64,000 nt of DNA from Hofstenia miamia. Its lineage: Eukaryota; Xenacoelomorpha; Acoela. Shown piece after piece: positions 45,408 to 55,929 of this stretch (within the stretch, counting starts at the first letter, position 1; each line of letters opens with the position of its first letter). The stretch is taken from the NCBI GenBank assembly GCA_004352715.1, contig SCFE01000021.1, positions 1,308,474 to 1,372,473 on the forward strand, read 5' to 3'. The translations under genes and the position numbers were made by a program. The notes below the pieces were generated by a model. That model worked only from the letters and a program-made list of their open reading frames with translations. It was not told the DNA's origin and made no database searches.

Positions 45408-45992
45408 TAGGGCTGTGCGATTCTTAAAAATCGTATCGAATCGAATCGAAAATTTCCAAGATCAAATCAAATCGAAAATAAATAGAAAAATTCGATTTTT
45501 TCGATTTTTTAGTTAGCCTGGATTAATTACTAGCCAAGTCAAGTAATACTATATTTACATGCCTGGATTAATTACTAGCTGTATAATGGAACAAAGCAAA
45601 AAGTTATGGACAAGCTGCAAAACGACTCTCCTACTTCTATTGCAATAACAAGTGATATCTGGACATCTCGAGCAGCAGTTCCATTTATCAGTATGACTGC
45701 CCATTATATGACTGCAGATTTTAAAAAGGTGAATTTTTTGCCTGGAGCTGCCACTGCCAGTGAGAGAGTGTGGAGTACCAGCGGTAACACTATGACAAAC
45801 AGACGTGAATCGCTAAAAACTGATAGTGTCAAGTTTCTTGTGTTTTTGCATGAAAATTTATAAAATTTCACAATTAACGTTTGTAAACAATTTCTTTTCA
45901 AAAAATAGGAAAAAAATTGAATCGAAATCGAATCGAAAAAATGGAAAATCGAATCGAATCGAATTCAAAAATCAGAGAATCGCACAGCCTTA
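45408..45992 (+). mobile_element. internally deleted hAT element with intact 8-bp target duplication
   Basis: CAATTACC flanks both ends (45400-45407 and 45993-46000). The inverted ends are TAGGGCTGTGCGATTCT and TAAGGCTGTGCGATTCT, followed by subterminal TCGAATCGAATCGAA-type arrays. This is the style of ZBED-type hAT elements. A 19-bp direct repeat (GCCTGGATTAATTACTAGC at about 45517 and 45560) lies in the left half. It is inserted in the protease C-terminal part of copy B and is therefore younger than it. Confidence 0.92.
45606..45863 (+). CDS. 85-codon fusion of hAT transposase N- and C-terminal parts
   Basis: It starts with an ATG and stays open to a stop. Residues 10-35 (SIAITSDIWTSRAAVPFISM) are the start of the hAT catalytic fold with its first catalytic Asp. 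Residues 46-85 (GAATASERVWSTSGNTMTNRR, then KTDSVKFLVFLHENL) are the C-terminal dimerisation block with the SERVFSTAG-type signature. The central several hundred residues are missing but the frame is kept across the junction (about codon 43). It cannot catalyse transposition. A short dimerising protein could act on full-length transposase, as the KP product of the P element does; this is inference. Confidence 0.6.
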   Translation: MDKLQNDSPTSIAITSDIWTSRAAVPFISMTAHYMTADFKKVNFLPGAATASERVWSTSGNTMTNRRESLKTDSVKFLVFLHENL

Positions 45993-45993
45993 C

Positions 45994-46280
45994 AATTACC
46001 TTGATACTAAAGGTGTAATCAAATCACTAGAATTTAAAATAGACAACAATATGTTTTCTTATGACACACTTATTGTTGATAGCACCAACAATGCATTGCC
46101 TTATGAATTAATAATTGGCAAAGATTTTTTAGGAAAATATTATTGCATAATAAATATTCAAGATAAGACACTAACTATTCATCCCAACAATAAAAATATT
46201 TCTACACACTTACAAATGATAAATAATCACTTAATCCTACAGAAACAGTTAAAATCGAACATTTCAGTTGGCATTTTATA
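45994..46280 (+). pseudogene. Gypsy copy B: protease C-terminal part
   Basis: It resumes after the hAT element as NYLDTKGVIKSLEFKID, then NALPYELIIGKDFLGKYYCIIN. The I-x-G-x-DFL block is the conserved C-terminal element of retroviral-type proteases. Copy C has the equivalent LPYKVVLCDDFL at about 52900. The frame is open for about 95 codons. Confidence 0.75.
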
Positions 46281-46739
46281 ACATTAGAATTCAAGAACCC
46301 AATTTGATTTGATATTGTTATTGATAACCAACAAGGATTAAACTTGAGAAAAGTAGTAATCATTGCTTTAATTCTGAAAAGTCATGATAACAAAGTCACA
46401 ACCACCATTTTAAACAAGAGTCATAACTTGATTACAATAACACCATCTAATATTAACATTTTGCAACACCAATTGTTACTGTTATGCAAACTAAACCAAA
46501 GCCAGTATTATCATTAGACACATCAGACAATGAAAATAATTCTGCTACAATTCCAACAATCACACAACAAATGCATCCTCATTTGTCATTTAACTAGATT
46601 GAACATTTAATTTCCATTTTAAAAAACCACTCTTCAATGTTTATTTATAACACCATTAGTGTTGGAAAACCAATGTGTGAATAACATCAAAACAACTCAC
46701 AATAAATCAATACAATAATCCTTTCATCCTGTACCAAAA

Positions 46740-47330
46740 CACCTGAAACAAGAATATTAAAAAATTGTTATAGATTTGTTGAATAACAGAATTATCCAAC
46801 CATCTAAAATTCCATATGCATCACCTATGGTCTTCATCAAAATAAATGATAAATACTGCCTTTGTATAAACTTTAGAAAACTTGATGACAACAAAAAAAG
46901 ATGCTTACCCACTACCACATATTGACAAAATATTATATACAGCATGCCAAAACTCTTTCATTACCAAATTTGATTTATGTAAGTCATATTGGCAGATTTC
47001 CATGTGCAAATCTAACATCAAAAAGGCAGTGTTCATCACTCCAAATGGCCTCTTCAAATGGCTTTTGGGCTTTGCAATGCTCCTGCTACATTCCAATGAT
47101 ATGTCACTAAAATACTTCAAAATACCAATAAAAATCTAAAAGATGGCATTGCTGCATATATAGATGAAATATTAGTTGCATCAAAAACAATTAATGAACA
47201 CATCAACAAACTAGATAAAATACTATTATTAATAAAACAGTGTGGTTTAAAAATTAATGGTGAAAAATGTAAAATTCTACAAACATCAGTAATCTTTCTA
47301 GCCTGTCAAATACAGCATAAATAAAAATCA
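46740..47330 (+). pseudogene. Gypsy copy B: reverse transcriptase
   Basis: Broken frames contain LLNNRIIQPSKIPYASPMVFIK, CINFRKLDD, KFDLCKSYWQI (catalytic Asp present), FALGLCNAPATFQ-like sequence and AAYIDEILVASK, where the family has Y-x-D-D. The second Asp of the pair is therefore Glu. A stop at about 46760 (QEY-stop) is also found at the equivalent point of copy A. Confidence 0.8.
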
Positions 47331-47389
47331 GCTTAAAAGAAGATGCCCAAGGTACAATAGATAAAATCACACCTTCTAATAACAAAAAA

Positions 47390-47935
47390 GATTTATAAAG
47401 AATTTTTGGATTCTTTAATTATTACCAAGCATTTATACCAAACATCTCTGAAAAAACCATGAATATGTCAAATGTATTAAAAAATAAAACAGTGCTTGAT
47501 AATTTAAAACCAAACTTAAAAAATTACTGAGCCTGAACACACCACATTTCTCAAAAGAATTCATTGTTGATTGCAAGGCCAGCTCTGTAGCTATAGGTGC
47601 TACCTTAAATCAATTCATTAATTGTATCAAACCTCCCATGCAATTTTTCATTCAAAAACTTAAACCTAATGAACTCAATTATAGTTACACAAAAGTTGAA
47701 ATGCTTGCTCTATTTGAGAGCTTCAAGAAATTTCATTACATTCTTCTTAGGCAATAACATTTTACTGTTTGGACCAATAATTCCAGTCTCAGTTGGCTTA
47801 AAAAATTCTCAGGTGATTATTCAAATATAATAGTGCATTGCAATAAATATTTTACCAATTCAATTTCACCTTTGCCCATCTAAAAGGGAACCAACATACC
47901 AATGCTGACTTAATGACAGCACTTCTGCAGTGACA
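47390..47935 (+). pseudogene. Gypsy copy B: RNase H region
   Basis: It contains RIFGFFNYYQAFIPNISEK (RT-RNase H connection), EFIVDCKASSVAIGATLNQ (first catalytic Asp), LNYSYTKVEMLALFESFKKFHYIL (Glu), and the FAHLKGNQHTNADLMTALL end. Several frames are needed to read it. Confidence 0.75.
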
Positions 47936-48159
47936 TTGTGATGTTTCTATGTCTATGTTTGTCTCCAGATTTTTGTTATATTCTTTTTCTTTTAGAACAT
48001 GTATAATTGTTAGATTTTCTTCATCCATATTTATTTCTGGAATCTCTGCTATCTGATCCTTGTAGTTCATCACAGCTTGTGTAGTTTCCAGTGTGAAGTC
48101 TTCATTGAATATGATATGTACTGTGCTCTGCATGTATGGTCTTTCCAGCATCTCATTCA

Positions 48160-48970
48160 TGTCTCATGGATAGCTTATTATCACATTTACTTTTGGTCTA
48201 TTGTTGGCATCAAGTACTATTGGTAAGTTTCTTCCTTTGGTTTTTACAACTTTCCTTATGTGTGATTTTGTCTCTGGTGATAATTATTTGAACGCATTTT
48301 AATGCTGTGAATCTGTGCTAATAGTTTCTACTGATTTACCCTTGAATCAGTTCACAGCTACTCCTATTGGCACTTGACCAGTTGTGGTTCCTGTGGGGAT
48401 AGTGTCAGCCTTGAATCACTTTCACATCTCCATGGTTCTTCCACCACTTACACCTTCTCCTGCAACTCCAAGTGTCTCACCACCCTTGAATCAGCATTGT
48501 GGACTCTTGGAAGAAAAGTTGTGCTGCTTTTCACCTGTTTTCTATGTGCCCTTGAATTGGCTGTACAGATCCCTGGTGGGAGAGGCTTTTTGTCCATTGG
48601 TCTCCCTGCCCTTGAATCAGCCTTGGGGACTACTAGGACAACTTCTCACTCTACATTGTCTATTTGTTGGCTCTTTGTTCTTGTCCCTTCTGCCCTGGAG
48701 TTGACATCTGGTTTGAGAACTTCTGTGAACTCTCCTTCTCCTGTTTGTGGTTGAGAGTTCCTCTGGTTCTTGGGTTCTGTGCACTCTCTTCTTCATCAGC
48801 AGGTCCATCATTTTCTGCTATATTCCTAAATTCAGTTAGTAAATTTAAGTCCCCTATTTCAGGGTCATATATAGATTTATTTCTCCTGTCCTTTGGGGCA
48901 GCACTCTCTCTCTCTTGTGTTTTCATCTCTAATATCTGCCATGAATTCCTCATCAAATCCCTCTTCATGT
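48160..48970 (-). other. Gypsy copy C: 3' tail with reiterated A-D-S-R-A peptide
   Basis: An acidic segment (PEIGDLNLLTEF, NDGPADEEESAQ) is followed by one reading frame in which NSRA, ADSRA, ANSRA, ADSRV, SDSRL and TDSRV recur every 20-30 codons, despite stops. The DNA core CCTTGAATCAGCC (plus strand) is shared. Similar units are found at 52450-52530 in the protease-RT linker and at 62771 in another copy. Confidence 0.5.
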
Positions 48971-49183
48971 AGGCTATCTAAATTGTACATATCATATATA
49001 ATTTTGTTGGCATTAATTCAGCATATTTTGTATTCAGCATTCTCATCTATCTTTGTTTCTTTGATATCTGCCATTGCTCTCTTCAAATTTTGGCAGTGTC
49101 TGTGTTATTGTGTCTGGGCCAGACCATATTATTTTTAGTTTCTGGACTTGGTTTGTGTCTGTGAGTTTCATTGGTTGGAACAT

Positions 49184-49672
49184 CTATACCTTATCTCCTA
49201 CCTTATGTGTGTGCCCATAGATTTTTTTATTACAATTGCATCTCATCACTGATTTTTTTATGTTGTGACACATCATCTTGTGAATTCCTGTGATTTGCTT
49301 CCTTAGTTGATTTATGTACTCATTTTCCAAGCTTTTGCTGTAGTTAGTGTATTGCATTGATAGCAGAATTGTTGCATCTCTTCCAAACATTGCCTTAAAT
49401 GGTGTGACTCCTGTTGTTCCATGTACTGACGTGTTATAGTAGTATTCAACCATCTCAATGACTTCTCTCCATCTATTTCCCCCTATTATTGATGTTGCCA
49501 CTCTAATTAATTTAATCAGTGTTCAATTTAGCCTCTCCACTGCTCCATTAGCCTGTGGGTGGTATGCTGTTGTTTGTTCACTTGCTATTTCCAGGAGCTT
49601 TGCAATCTCTTGAAAAAGTCTGCTCTCAAATTGAGAGCCTTTGTCTGTTATTATTGTTTCCATTGGCCTGAT
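49184..49672 (-). pseudogene. Gypsy copy C: integrase core end
   Basis: After the stop it continues IITDKGSQFESRLFQEIAKLL (second catalytic Asp), AYHPQANGAVERLN (Glu), a stop, then the 105-codon piece with EMVEYYYNTSVHGTTGVTPFKAMFGR. All three catalytic residues of DDE are intact over the two halves. The GPY-type module (KIIWSGPDTITQ) follows at about 49100-49150. Confidence 0.85.
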
Positions 49673-50548
49673 TTATAGAATCCATTCCTTCAATACCAAT
49701 TCTGCTGTGGTTTCAGCTGTTGTATTCTTCATTGGGATCATCCTTGCATATTTTGTGAAATTATCCACCATTACCAGTAGGTATTGGTAGCCTTCAGCAT
49801 CCTTTGACAGCATTTCCAGATCTATGTGGACTATCTCATTTGGTTGTGTTGCAATTATTTTCTCCAGTGGTGCCCTTTGTGTTGGGAAATGTTGCTTATT
49901 GTGTAATAGGCACATTGTACATTTATTAATTATATCTTCCATGACTTTCCTCACAGCTGTTGTTATAAATCTTATGTTGAAGGTTTTTTCTGTCTGTGAA
50001 ATTCCCAAGTGGCCATTCTCATGTATTTTCCTTATCAGTTCCCTTTTGAAATAATCTGGTATTGCAATTCTGTTGTTGCTGGCTTCAATGTATAATAGTC
50101 CATTCTTATTTATCTTCCACTTGTAATGCTCATAGTATCCTGCCATTAGTTTCAATAGTGTTGTTTGGAGCTCTCTTATTTTTTTGATTATTTCACTGAG
50201 GATTGTATCCTCTTTCTGTTTGTACTCTATTTCTTGTTCAGATATCTCTTCCCTCATCAGTATTGGTAAAACAGCCTGGCCTTTTTTGTCCACATTAATT
50301 TCTGGCAGTCCCTCATATTCAGTATGTAGCAAAAATTGAAATAGTTTTTTCTCTTCATCCAGCTTTGCTGTGTCTCTTTGATACTCTGGCAATGACATCC
50401 AGAAATCTGCATTGTTATGTAGGGTGCCTTTCCTATGCTTGATTGAGAATGTAAATTTGTGCAAATATTTGATCCATTGTGACACTATTCCAGATTTGTC
50501 TCCAGAAAACTTTTTTAGCCATGCTAATCTGCTGTTATCCATGCACAC
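49673..50548 (-). CDS. Gypsy copy C: RNase H end, HHCC zinc region and integrase core start
   Basis: A 291-codon open frame begins DNSRLAWLKKFSGDKSG, then KFTFSIKHRKGTLHNNADFWMSLP (RNase H end). It continues KIHENGHLGISQTEKTF and CTMCLLHNKQ (the HHCC zinc-binding pair), then EIVHIDLEML (first catalytic Asp) and LLVMVDNFTKYARMIPMKNTTA. All expected residues are present. The frame stops at 49673, just before the second catalytic Asp. Confidence 0.85.
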   Translation of the reverse strand: MCMDNSRLAWLKKFSGDKSGIVSQWIKYLHKFTFSIKHRKGTLHNNADFWMSLPEYQRDTAKLDEEKKLFQFLLHTEYEGLPEINVDKKGQAVLPILMREEISEQEIEYKQKEDTILSEIIKKIRELQTTLLKLMAGYYEHYKWKINKNGLLYIEASNNRIAIPDYFKRELIRKIHENGHLGISQTEKTFNIRFITTAVRKVMEDIINKCTMCLLHNKQHFPTQRAPLEKIIATQPNEIVHIDLEMLSKDAEGYQYLLVMVDNFTKYARMIPMKNTTAETTAELVLKEWIL

Positions 50549-50679
50549 CCTGAATTCCCTGCCAATCAGGAAATATCAAAACTTCTTGATGCTCTCAATT
50601 AATGCCAGCATTTCTACTTTTTTGACCCTTAATTTTCTTGCTTGCTCTTAACTTTCAACTGAAGAATTGAATGGGGAAC

Positions 50680-51925
50680 TCTTTTCCATTTTTTATTTGT
50701 CCTAATGTGGCTCTAATTGCCAATTTACTTGCATTGCAATCCAGTATGAACTGTTCATTATAGTCCAGCATGTTGAGGGATGGTAATTTCACCAGTTCTT
50801 CTTTGATGTTATCCAACTCCTTCTGCTCCTGCCAGGTCCATACAAACAGTACAGATTTTCTCATTAATCTAGTCATCTTTGCTGTTTTACCAGCTATGTT
50901 CGAAATGAAGGTGCCATAATACTTGAAAAATCCCATTATCCTTGTATATCTTTCTTGTTGTTGGGTTTTTCTATTTTTCAGGTCATCTCTCTGGCATTGT
51001 CCTTCATACATATCCTTCCTTTCTCGATTGTTCTCCCCAAAAATACTATCTTTTCCTTTAGATTATTGCATTTGTTTCTGTTGATGTGAAGTCCTGCATT
51101 CTTCAGTATTGTTAGCATTCTCTCTAGTTTTTTCAGATGTTCTTGGATTGTGTCATTGGTTACAATGATGTCATCTATATAGGCATTGACTCCTTCCTCC
51201 ATTCTATGTGTCTTATTCTTTAGCACTTTTGTGATGTATCTCTGGAAGGTTGCTGTTGTGTTGCATAGTCTGAACACCATATATATTTGCTCATACAGCC
51301 CATCTTTTCCATTTTTTATTTGTCCTAATGTGGCTCTAATTGCCAATTTACTTGCATTGCAATCCAGTATGAACTGTTCATTATAGTCCAGCATGTTGAG
51401 GGATGGTAATTTCACCAGTTCTTCTTTGATATTATCCAACTCCTTCTGCTCCTGCCAGGTCCATACAAACAGTACAGATTTTCTCATTAATCTAGTCATC
51501 TTTGCTGTTTTACCAGCTATGTTCGAAATGAAGGTGCCATAATACTTGAAAAATCCCATTATCCTTGTATATCTTTCTTGTTGTTGGGTTTTTCTATTTT
51601 TCAGGTCATCTCTCTGGCATTGTCCTTCATACATATCCTTCCTTTCTCGATTGTTCTCCCCAAAAATACTATCTTTTCCTTTAGATTATTGCATTTGTTT
51701 CTGTTGATGTGAAGTCCTGCATTCTTCAGTATTGTTAGCATTCTCTCTAGTTTTTTCAGATGTTCTTGGATTGTGTCATTGGTTACAATGATGTCATCTA
51801 TATAGGCATTGACTCCTTCCTCCATTCTATGTGTCTTATTCTTTAGCACTTTTGTGATGTATCTCTGGAAGGTTGCTGTTGTGTTGCATAGTCTGAACAC
51901 CATATATATTTGCTCATACAGCCCA
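50680..51925. repeat. 623-bp tandem duplication inside pol
   Basis: 50680-51302 and 51303-51925 are nearly identical (one difference seen, GATGTTATCC against GATATTATCC). They share only one or two bases at the junction. The unit covers RT from GLYEQIY to the RNase H start (LDCNASKLAIRATLGQ). A 218-codon frame reads straight through the junction (NGKDGLYEQ). There is no N at the joint, so it is either a recent tandem duplication or an undetected assembly error. Confidence 0.9.
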
Positions 51926-52458
51926 TATGGTGTTATGAATGCTGTTTTCTCAATGTCATCTTCTTCCATCTTTACCTGCCACTAGGCTTTGCATAAATCT
52001 AGTGTTGTGAAGTATTTATGCTTGCTTGCTTCATAGAGCATGTCCTCTATCTGTGGTAGGGGATATGAGTCTTTCTTTGTCACCTCATTTAGTTTGTGGA
52101 AGTCTATACATAGGTGATATTTATGCCCTTGTTTCACAAACACTGTTAGCACTGCATATGGGCTTTCATTTGGGCAGATGATCTTATTGTTGATTAGTTC
52201 TTCTAATATATGATTGTATTCATCTTTCATCTGTTCTGGCACTCTTCTGACTGGCAGCTTAATGGGTTTGTCTGTTGTTGTGCCTATTCTATGTTTTTTG
52301 CCCACTGCTTGTCCCACACTTATTTCTCTGTAATTGAATATACATTTGTGGTTTTCCAACAATTCCCTGAGTTTCATGATTTCCTGTTCTTCCAGATGTG
52401 GGTAGTCTTGATTCTTTATCTCAAGTGTTCTGTATATTTTTTCTTCTTCTATTTTCAT
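51601..52458 (-). pseudogene. Gypsy copy C: reverse transcriptase
   Basis: The first frame (51982-52458) reads DKPIKLPVRRVPEQMKDE, then NNKIICPNESPYAVLTVFVK, LCIDFHKLNEVT and FTTLDLCKA (catalytic Asp present). A stop follows, where W-x-V-x-M is expected. The second frame (51601-51969) reads EKTAFITPYGLYEQIYMVFRLCNTTATFQ, NAYIDDIIV (both catalytic Asp residues intact) and LGRTIEKG. Ordinary family order; two breaks make it inactive. Confidence 0.85.
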
Positions 52459-52776
52459 CCCTCTGCCCTTGAGTCAGCCTTTGGGAGTACTCATGACTTT
52501 GATGGTGTTTGTCCACTTGCCCTTGAGTCAGCCATGTGGAGTACTATCTGCTTTCATTTGCAAGTCCTTGAATTGACCATGCAAATTACTTGCTCCATCA
52601 TTGTCTCCAATTGCCTTCCAAATCAGTCTGATGTTGGATTTAATGTACTTTCTGTATATCCTTATTTGAGATTTCTTTAGATTAACATTTCAGTTCATCA
52701 TGTTGAGGATTGCTTCTTCTGTTTCTATCATATGCATCCTCCATCAATGCAGTTGTAAATGGATGTCTTCCTGCAA

Positions 52777-53001
52777 TTAAAATATAATCATTTTGTGTTT
52801 CCCTTGTTCTTCTTTGATTTCCATTTCTTCCTCTCTTACCTTTATAGTTCTGTTTGTGTAGTTGATGACACACCCATTTCTTGTCAAGAAGTCATCACAC
52901 AGAACGACTTTATATGGCAACTGGTTATTGTGTGTGTCCACTACTACTAATGACTGTTCAAATGTGGTATTAACAATTCCCATCTGTACTGCATTTATCA
53001 T
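52777..53001 (-). pseudogene. Gypsy copy C: protease C-terminal part
   Basis: VVVDTHNNQLPYKVVLCDDFLTRNGCVINY matches the C-terminal strand block of retroviral-type proteases (family I-L-G-x-DFL; Gly is Cys here). A basic/acidic linker toward RT follows. Confidence 0.75.
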
Positions 53002-53107
53002 TCCTTTTGTGTCAATATATTCTCCTGATGTGTTAATTAGTCATTTGTTGCAACTATTCAAGTCTTCACACTTGAAACCTAGCTTCATTGCGCATTTGTC
53101 TGATTAT

Positions 53108-53419
53108 TTATGTTGCTGCTCCAGTGTCAATTGTCACCCTTGTCATTACTTCATTGATTGCTATCATAATTGTGTTTATTGTATTGAGATTTTTCAGGAT
53201 CATTATCAATGCATGGTTCTTATGAGTAGGTGCTCTGATTAGTTTTTCTGACCCCTCATCAGTTGGCAATGTTTCATCCATTTTGTCTTCTGATTGCAGT
53301 ATATCTTCTTTGTTGTAATATGCTTCCTTGTCTCTGATGACATTTATTTGTATTGGGCAATCATGTTTTTTGTGACCCTTTTGTCCACAGCCATAGCACT
53401 TGACATCTTTTTCTCTCAC
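53108..53419 (-). pseudogene. Gypsy copy C: zinc knuckle and protease active site
   Basis: CYGCGQKGHKKHDC is a C-x2-C-x4-H-x4-C nucleocapsid knuckle. About 75 residues later TRVTIDTGAAT gives the aspartic protease active site (D-T-G-A), and the frame stops immediately after it. The rest of the protease is found at 52777-53001 (LPYKVVLCDDFLTRNGCVINY). Confidence 0.85.
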
Positions 53420-53439
53420 CTTTCTCGTTTTTCCATCTT

Positions 53440-54300
53440 TCCCTTTAACTTTTATGATTTTTTCTTGTTTTGTATTGTTTTAAGTTTTGTTTGGGGGATG
53501 TGGTTTGAGATTATTTCTCCATTTGCCTCTCTGTGCCATGTGGCTTTCTTGTATATCTGTGCATTGTTTTCAGTGGTTGCCTGTATATTGACTGCTGTTT
53601 GGATCATTCTTTCTAGCTTGTCATCTACATTGCACTTTATTTCAAACTGTGTCCTGATGCTTTCTGGCATTCCTTTGCAGATATGCAAGAATAGATTGTA
53701 TTTGAGCTCAGCATTAATAGACATTTGACTTGTTGGATGTAGTTCTGGATGTCATCAGCATTTTTCATTTTTGTTGCATTTAGGATTATTTGGTATTGAT
53801 TTTTGAAACTTTTGTTTTCATAGCAGTTTATAAAGTCTCCAATCAGTAATTCATAATTCCTCTTCATTTCTGCATCCAGCAACAGGTAATGTTGGGAAGT
53901 TGTGCCTGTTAAATATAATGGGAGTCTTGCTGCTGCTGCTTGCTGGCTTATTTTTCATTCTGCCATCGTTAACTCAAACATCTGCAACCATTTGACAAAT
54001 GTCGCATTATAGCCGTCTACCCTTCCATTGAACTTTGGTAGTGTTGCCTTACAAGGTATTGTGTTGTTGGTTGGTAGTTGTGGTAGAATTGAATTTTCAT
54101 ACTTAGGTTTATTGTGATTCTTTATTGTATCTTCCTCTTGTACTTGTGTGGTTACTGCTTTCATAATCTCATTTATAATTTTCTGTTTCTCAGCATCTGA
54201 GTCTTTGTCTGATTCCTCATATATTACTTCTTTGTTAGCCAGCATGTGTGGTACTTGCAATTCACTCTCCTTCCTTGAATGAAATTCCATCTTGTGGGTC
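53440..54300 (-). pseudogene. Gypsy copy C: gag capsid region
   Basis: A first open piece (53955-54290) is acidic and ends with TLPKFNGRVDGYNATFVKWLQMFELTMAE, typical of gag capsid starts. A second piece (53637-53882) has ELLIGDFINCYENKSFKNQYQIIL. A third (53452-53724) has LFLHICKGMPESIRTQFEIK, like the capsid C-terminal domain (L...GLP...R). Two frameshifts separate them. Confidence 0.75.
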
Positions 54301-55076
54301 CATATGTTCCCTCAGTTTTCTTCTTCTGTTAGCCATAGCAATCTCAGTTTGTCCTTTAATTGCTCCAGTTCTCCTGCTTGTAAATCATTGTCCTCTATTA
54401 ACTGTCTGTTTGTTCTTTCCAGTTGCTGATTTTTTTCCTGCCATTGTTGATTTTGTTCTAAGATTCTTTTGTTTGATTCAGATAGTTGGTGTGTGAGGAT
54501 TTTGATCTCATTTTGGAATAATTCACTTTGCTTGTCTAGTCACATTTCCATATTTAACTTGATTTCACTCAGGATGGTTTCATTTTGTCATTCTATCTGC
54601 TTAACTTTGTTTGTTAATTGTTCTATTTTATTCCTCAGGAGTACTTCATTTTCTTGGCTTCTTCTTAGCATATTGATTATCTCTTGAAAGTTTGTCTCTG
54701 GGGGGGATGTAGGGACTGTAGTTCCATGTTGGGGGATGAATTTTCACTGGAGTATGGTGATGATCATGTTGTTCTAGGGGTTACTGCCCTGGGTGCTGTT
54801 TTCTTTGCACTGCCTTTCTTTCCTTTTGTCATATTTTTTTTGGTTCATAGTGGTGATCCTTCTTGATCACAATTCTGGGATCTTGTTGAAGTGCACTAGT
54901 TTCAGTTTTAGGTAGCTCTCTTTGTTGACTAGTTTGGTTTTCATGTAGTTGTCCTGTTGCTTAACTTCCACTCTCACTTATAGATCTTGTTGCAGTGTGT
55001 GGACTGTTCCACTGAATGTTTCTCTAGTAAAAGAACATCTTTTCCAGGTTTTTGCTCTTGGCCATAAAGTTTGCCA

Positions 55077-55500
55077 TGTAATATCCTCTACAGTACCAGG
55101 CATTATTACTGTTTATCCTTTGGTACTTCATAACATTAGTTGTATCTTTGTGGGTAGGGATTTACTAACTAGATACTGTTTAGCTTTTGTTTACTTCTGT
55201 TAACATAACATAACTAGATTTAACTATTCACTATTTAGGTGATGAAGCCATACAGCAATCTCTCCAAAGATCAATAGTGGGCATCCACCCAAAGCTGATC
55301 TCCAAATCCAGTTTCACCAGTACATCAATAATCCATTTAGTTGAGTTCCACCTCTCAGCTCAGTGATATAACTTATGTGTACCCTATCCTAGCTCAGTGT
55401 ATACTCAAGACAAGACACAATTCAACTTAGACTCTATTTTGTAAAAGTATTTCATGAATGTGCAACCAGACTTGTTACTAGCTGCTTAATTAATATTACA
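55077..55500 (-). mobile_element. 424-bp LTR of Gypsy copy C
   Basis: It begins TGTAATATCC and ends AATATTACA, giving inverted TGTAATAT...ATATTACA termini. Its first 360 bp match 63386-63744. In minus orientation it is followed by TGGCAAACTTTATGGCC (55076 downward), a plausible primer-binding site, and then by gag. It is therefore the 5' LTR. Confidence 0.75.
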
Positions 55501-55929
55501 TNNNNNNNNNNNNATTTAGTGCATAGACATTAACATTAATTTGGTTAAGGTCCTCAAAAACGCAGATATCATTTACNAATTAATATTACATATAGCCATT
55601 ACCAAAATATATTGGCTTTGATAAATAGTTTAATATTGAGCAGCTTCCTAACCTACATTTATTAATTAGTACATGTTCAGTCACTTTATCAGTCATTTTA
55701 TAGTCAATAATTTGGGTCTGAAATAGTAATAATATATTATGTAGGTTTTGGTAATCCAACCATATTTCAAACTTATTTATTTTAATACATGTACTGAATC
55801 ATCACTAGTCAGCTAAATGAGAGAAAAGCCCTATACCTAACCTAAGTGCACTTGTGTGGTCTGGCACAAAGACCCTAGAATCAATCTTGATGGTAGATCC
55901 AGACTGCTACTAAACACCACTCATTTAGC
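55501..55929. other. assembly gap and flank
   Basis: 12 N at 55502-55513 and a single N at 55577. The LTR end AATTAATATTACA is repeated at 55578, so 55501-55577 may be an inserted join fragment. No gene is seen. Confidence 0.6.

Larger units (their letters stand above)
44590..47935 (+). mobile_element. Ty3/Gypsy-like copy B (gag end to RNase H)
   Basis: The plus-strand order is nucleocapsid zinc knuckle, protease, RT, RNase H, with many stops. Two later elements are inserted in its protease region: a TRIM-like element (44968-45333) and a deleted hAT (45408-45992). It ends at about 47935, directly after the RNase H end (FAHLKGNQHTNADLMTALLQ), where minus-strand copy C begins; integrase is missing. 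Confidence 0.8.
47936..55076 (-). mobile_element. Ty3/Gypsy-like copy C, nearly full gag-pol
   Basis: Minus-strand order: gag, zinc knuckle, protease, RT, RNase H, HHCC, integrase core, GPY module, and a long 3' tail. The 5' LTR lies at 55077-55500. Frame breaks are moderate, so this is the youngest-looking Gypsy copy in the window. A 623-bp tandem duplication sits in pol. No 3' LTR was found at 47936, where plus-strand copy B abuts it tail to tail. The plus-strand ORFs in this interval are shadows. Confidence 0.85.

Noticed and set aside
48374-54866. Plus-strand Cys/Phe-rich ORFs opposite Gypsy copy C
   Set aside because: They are the complement of recognised gag-pol coding sequence on the minus strand.
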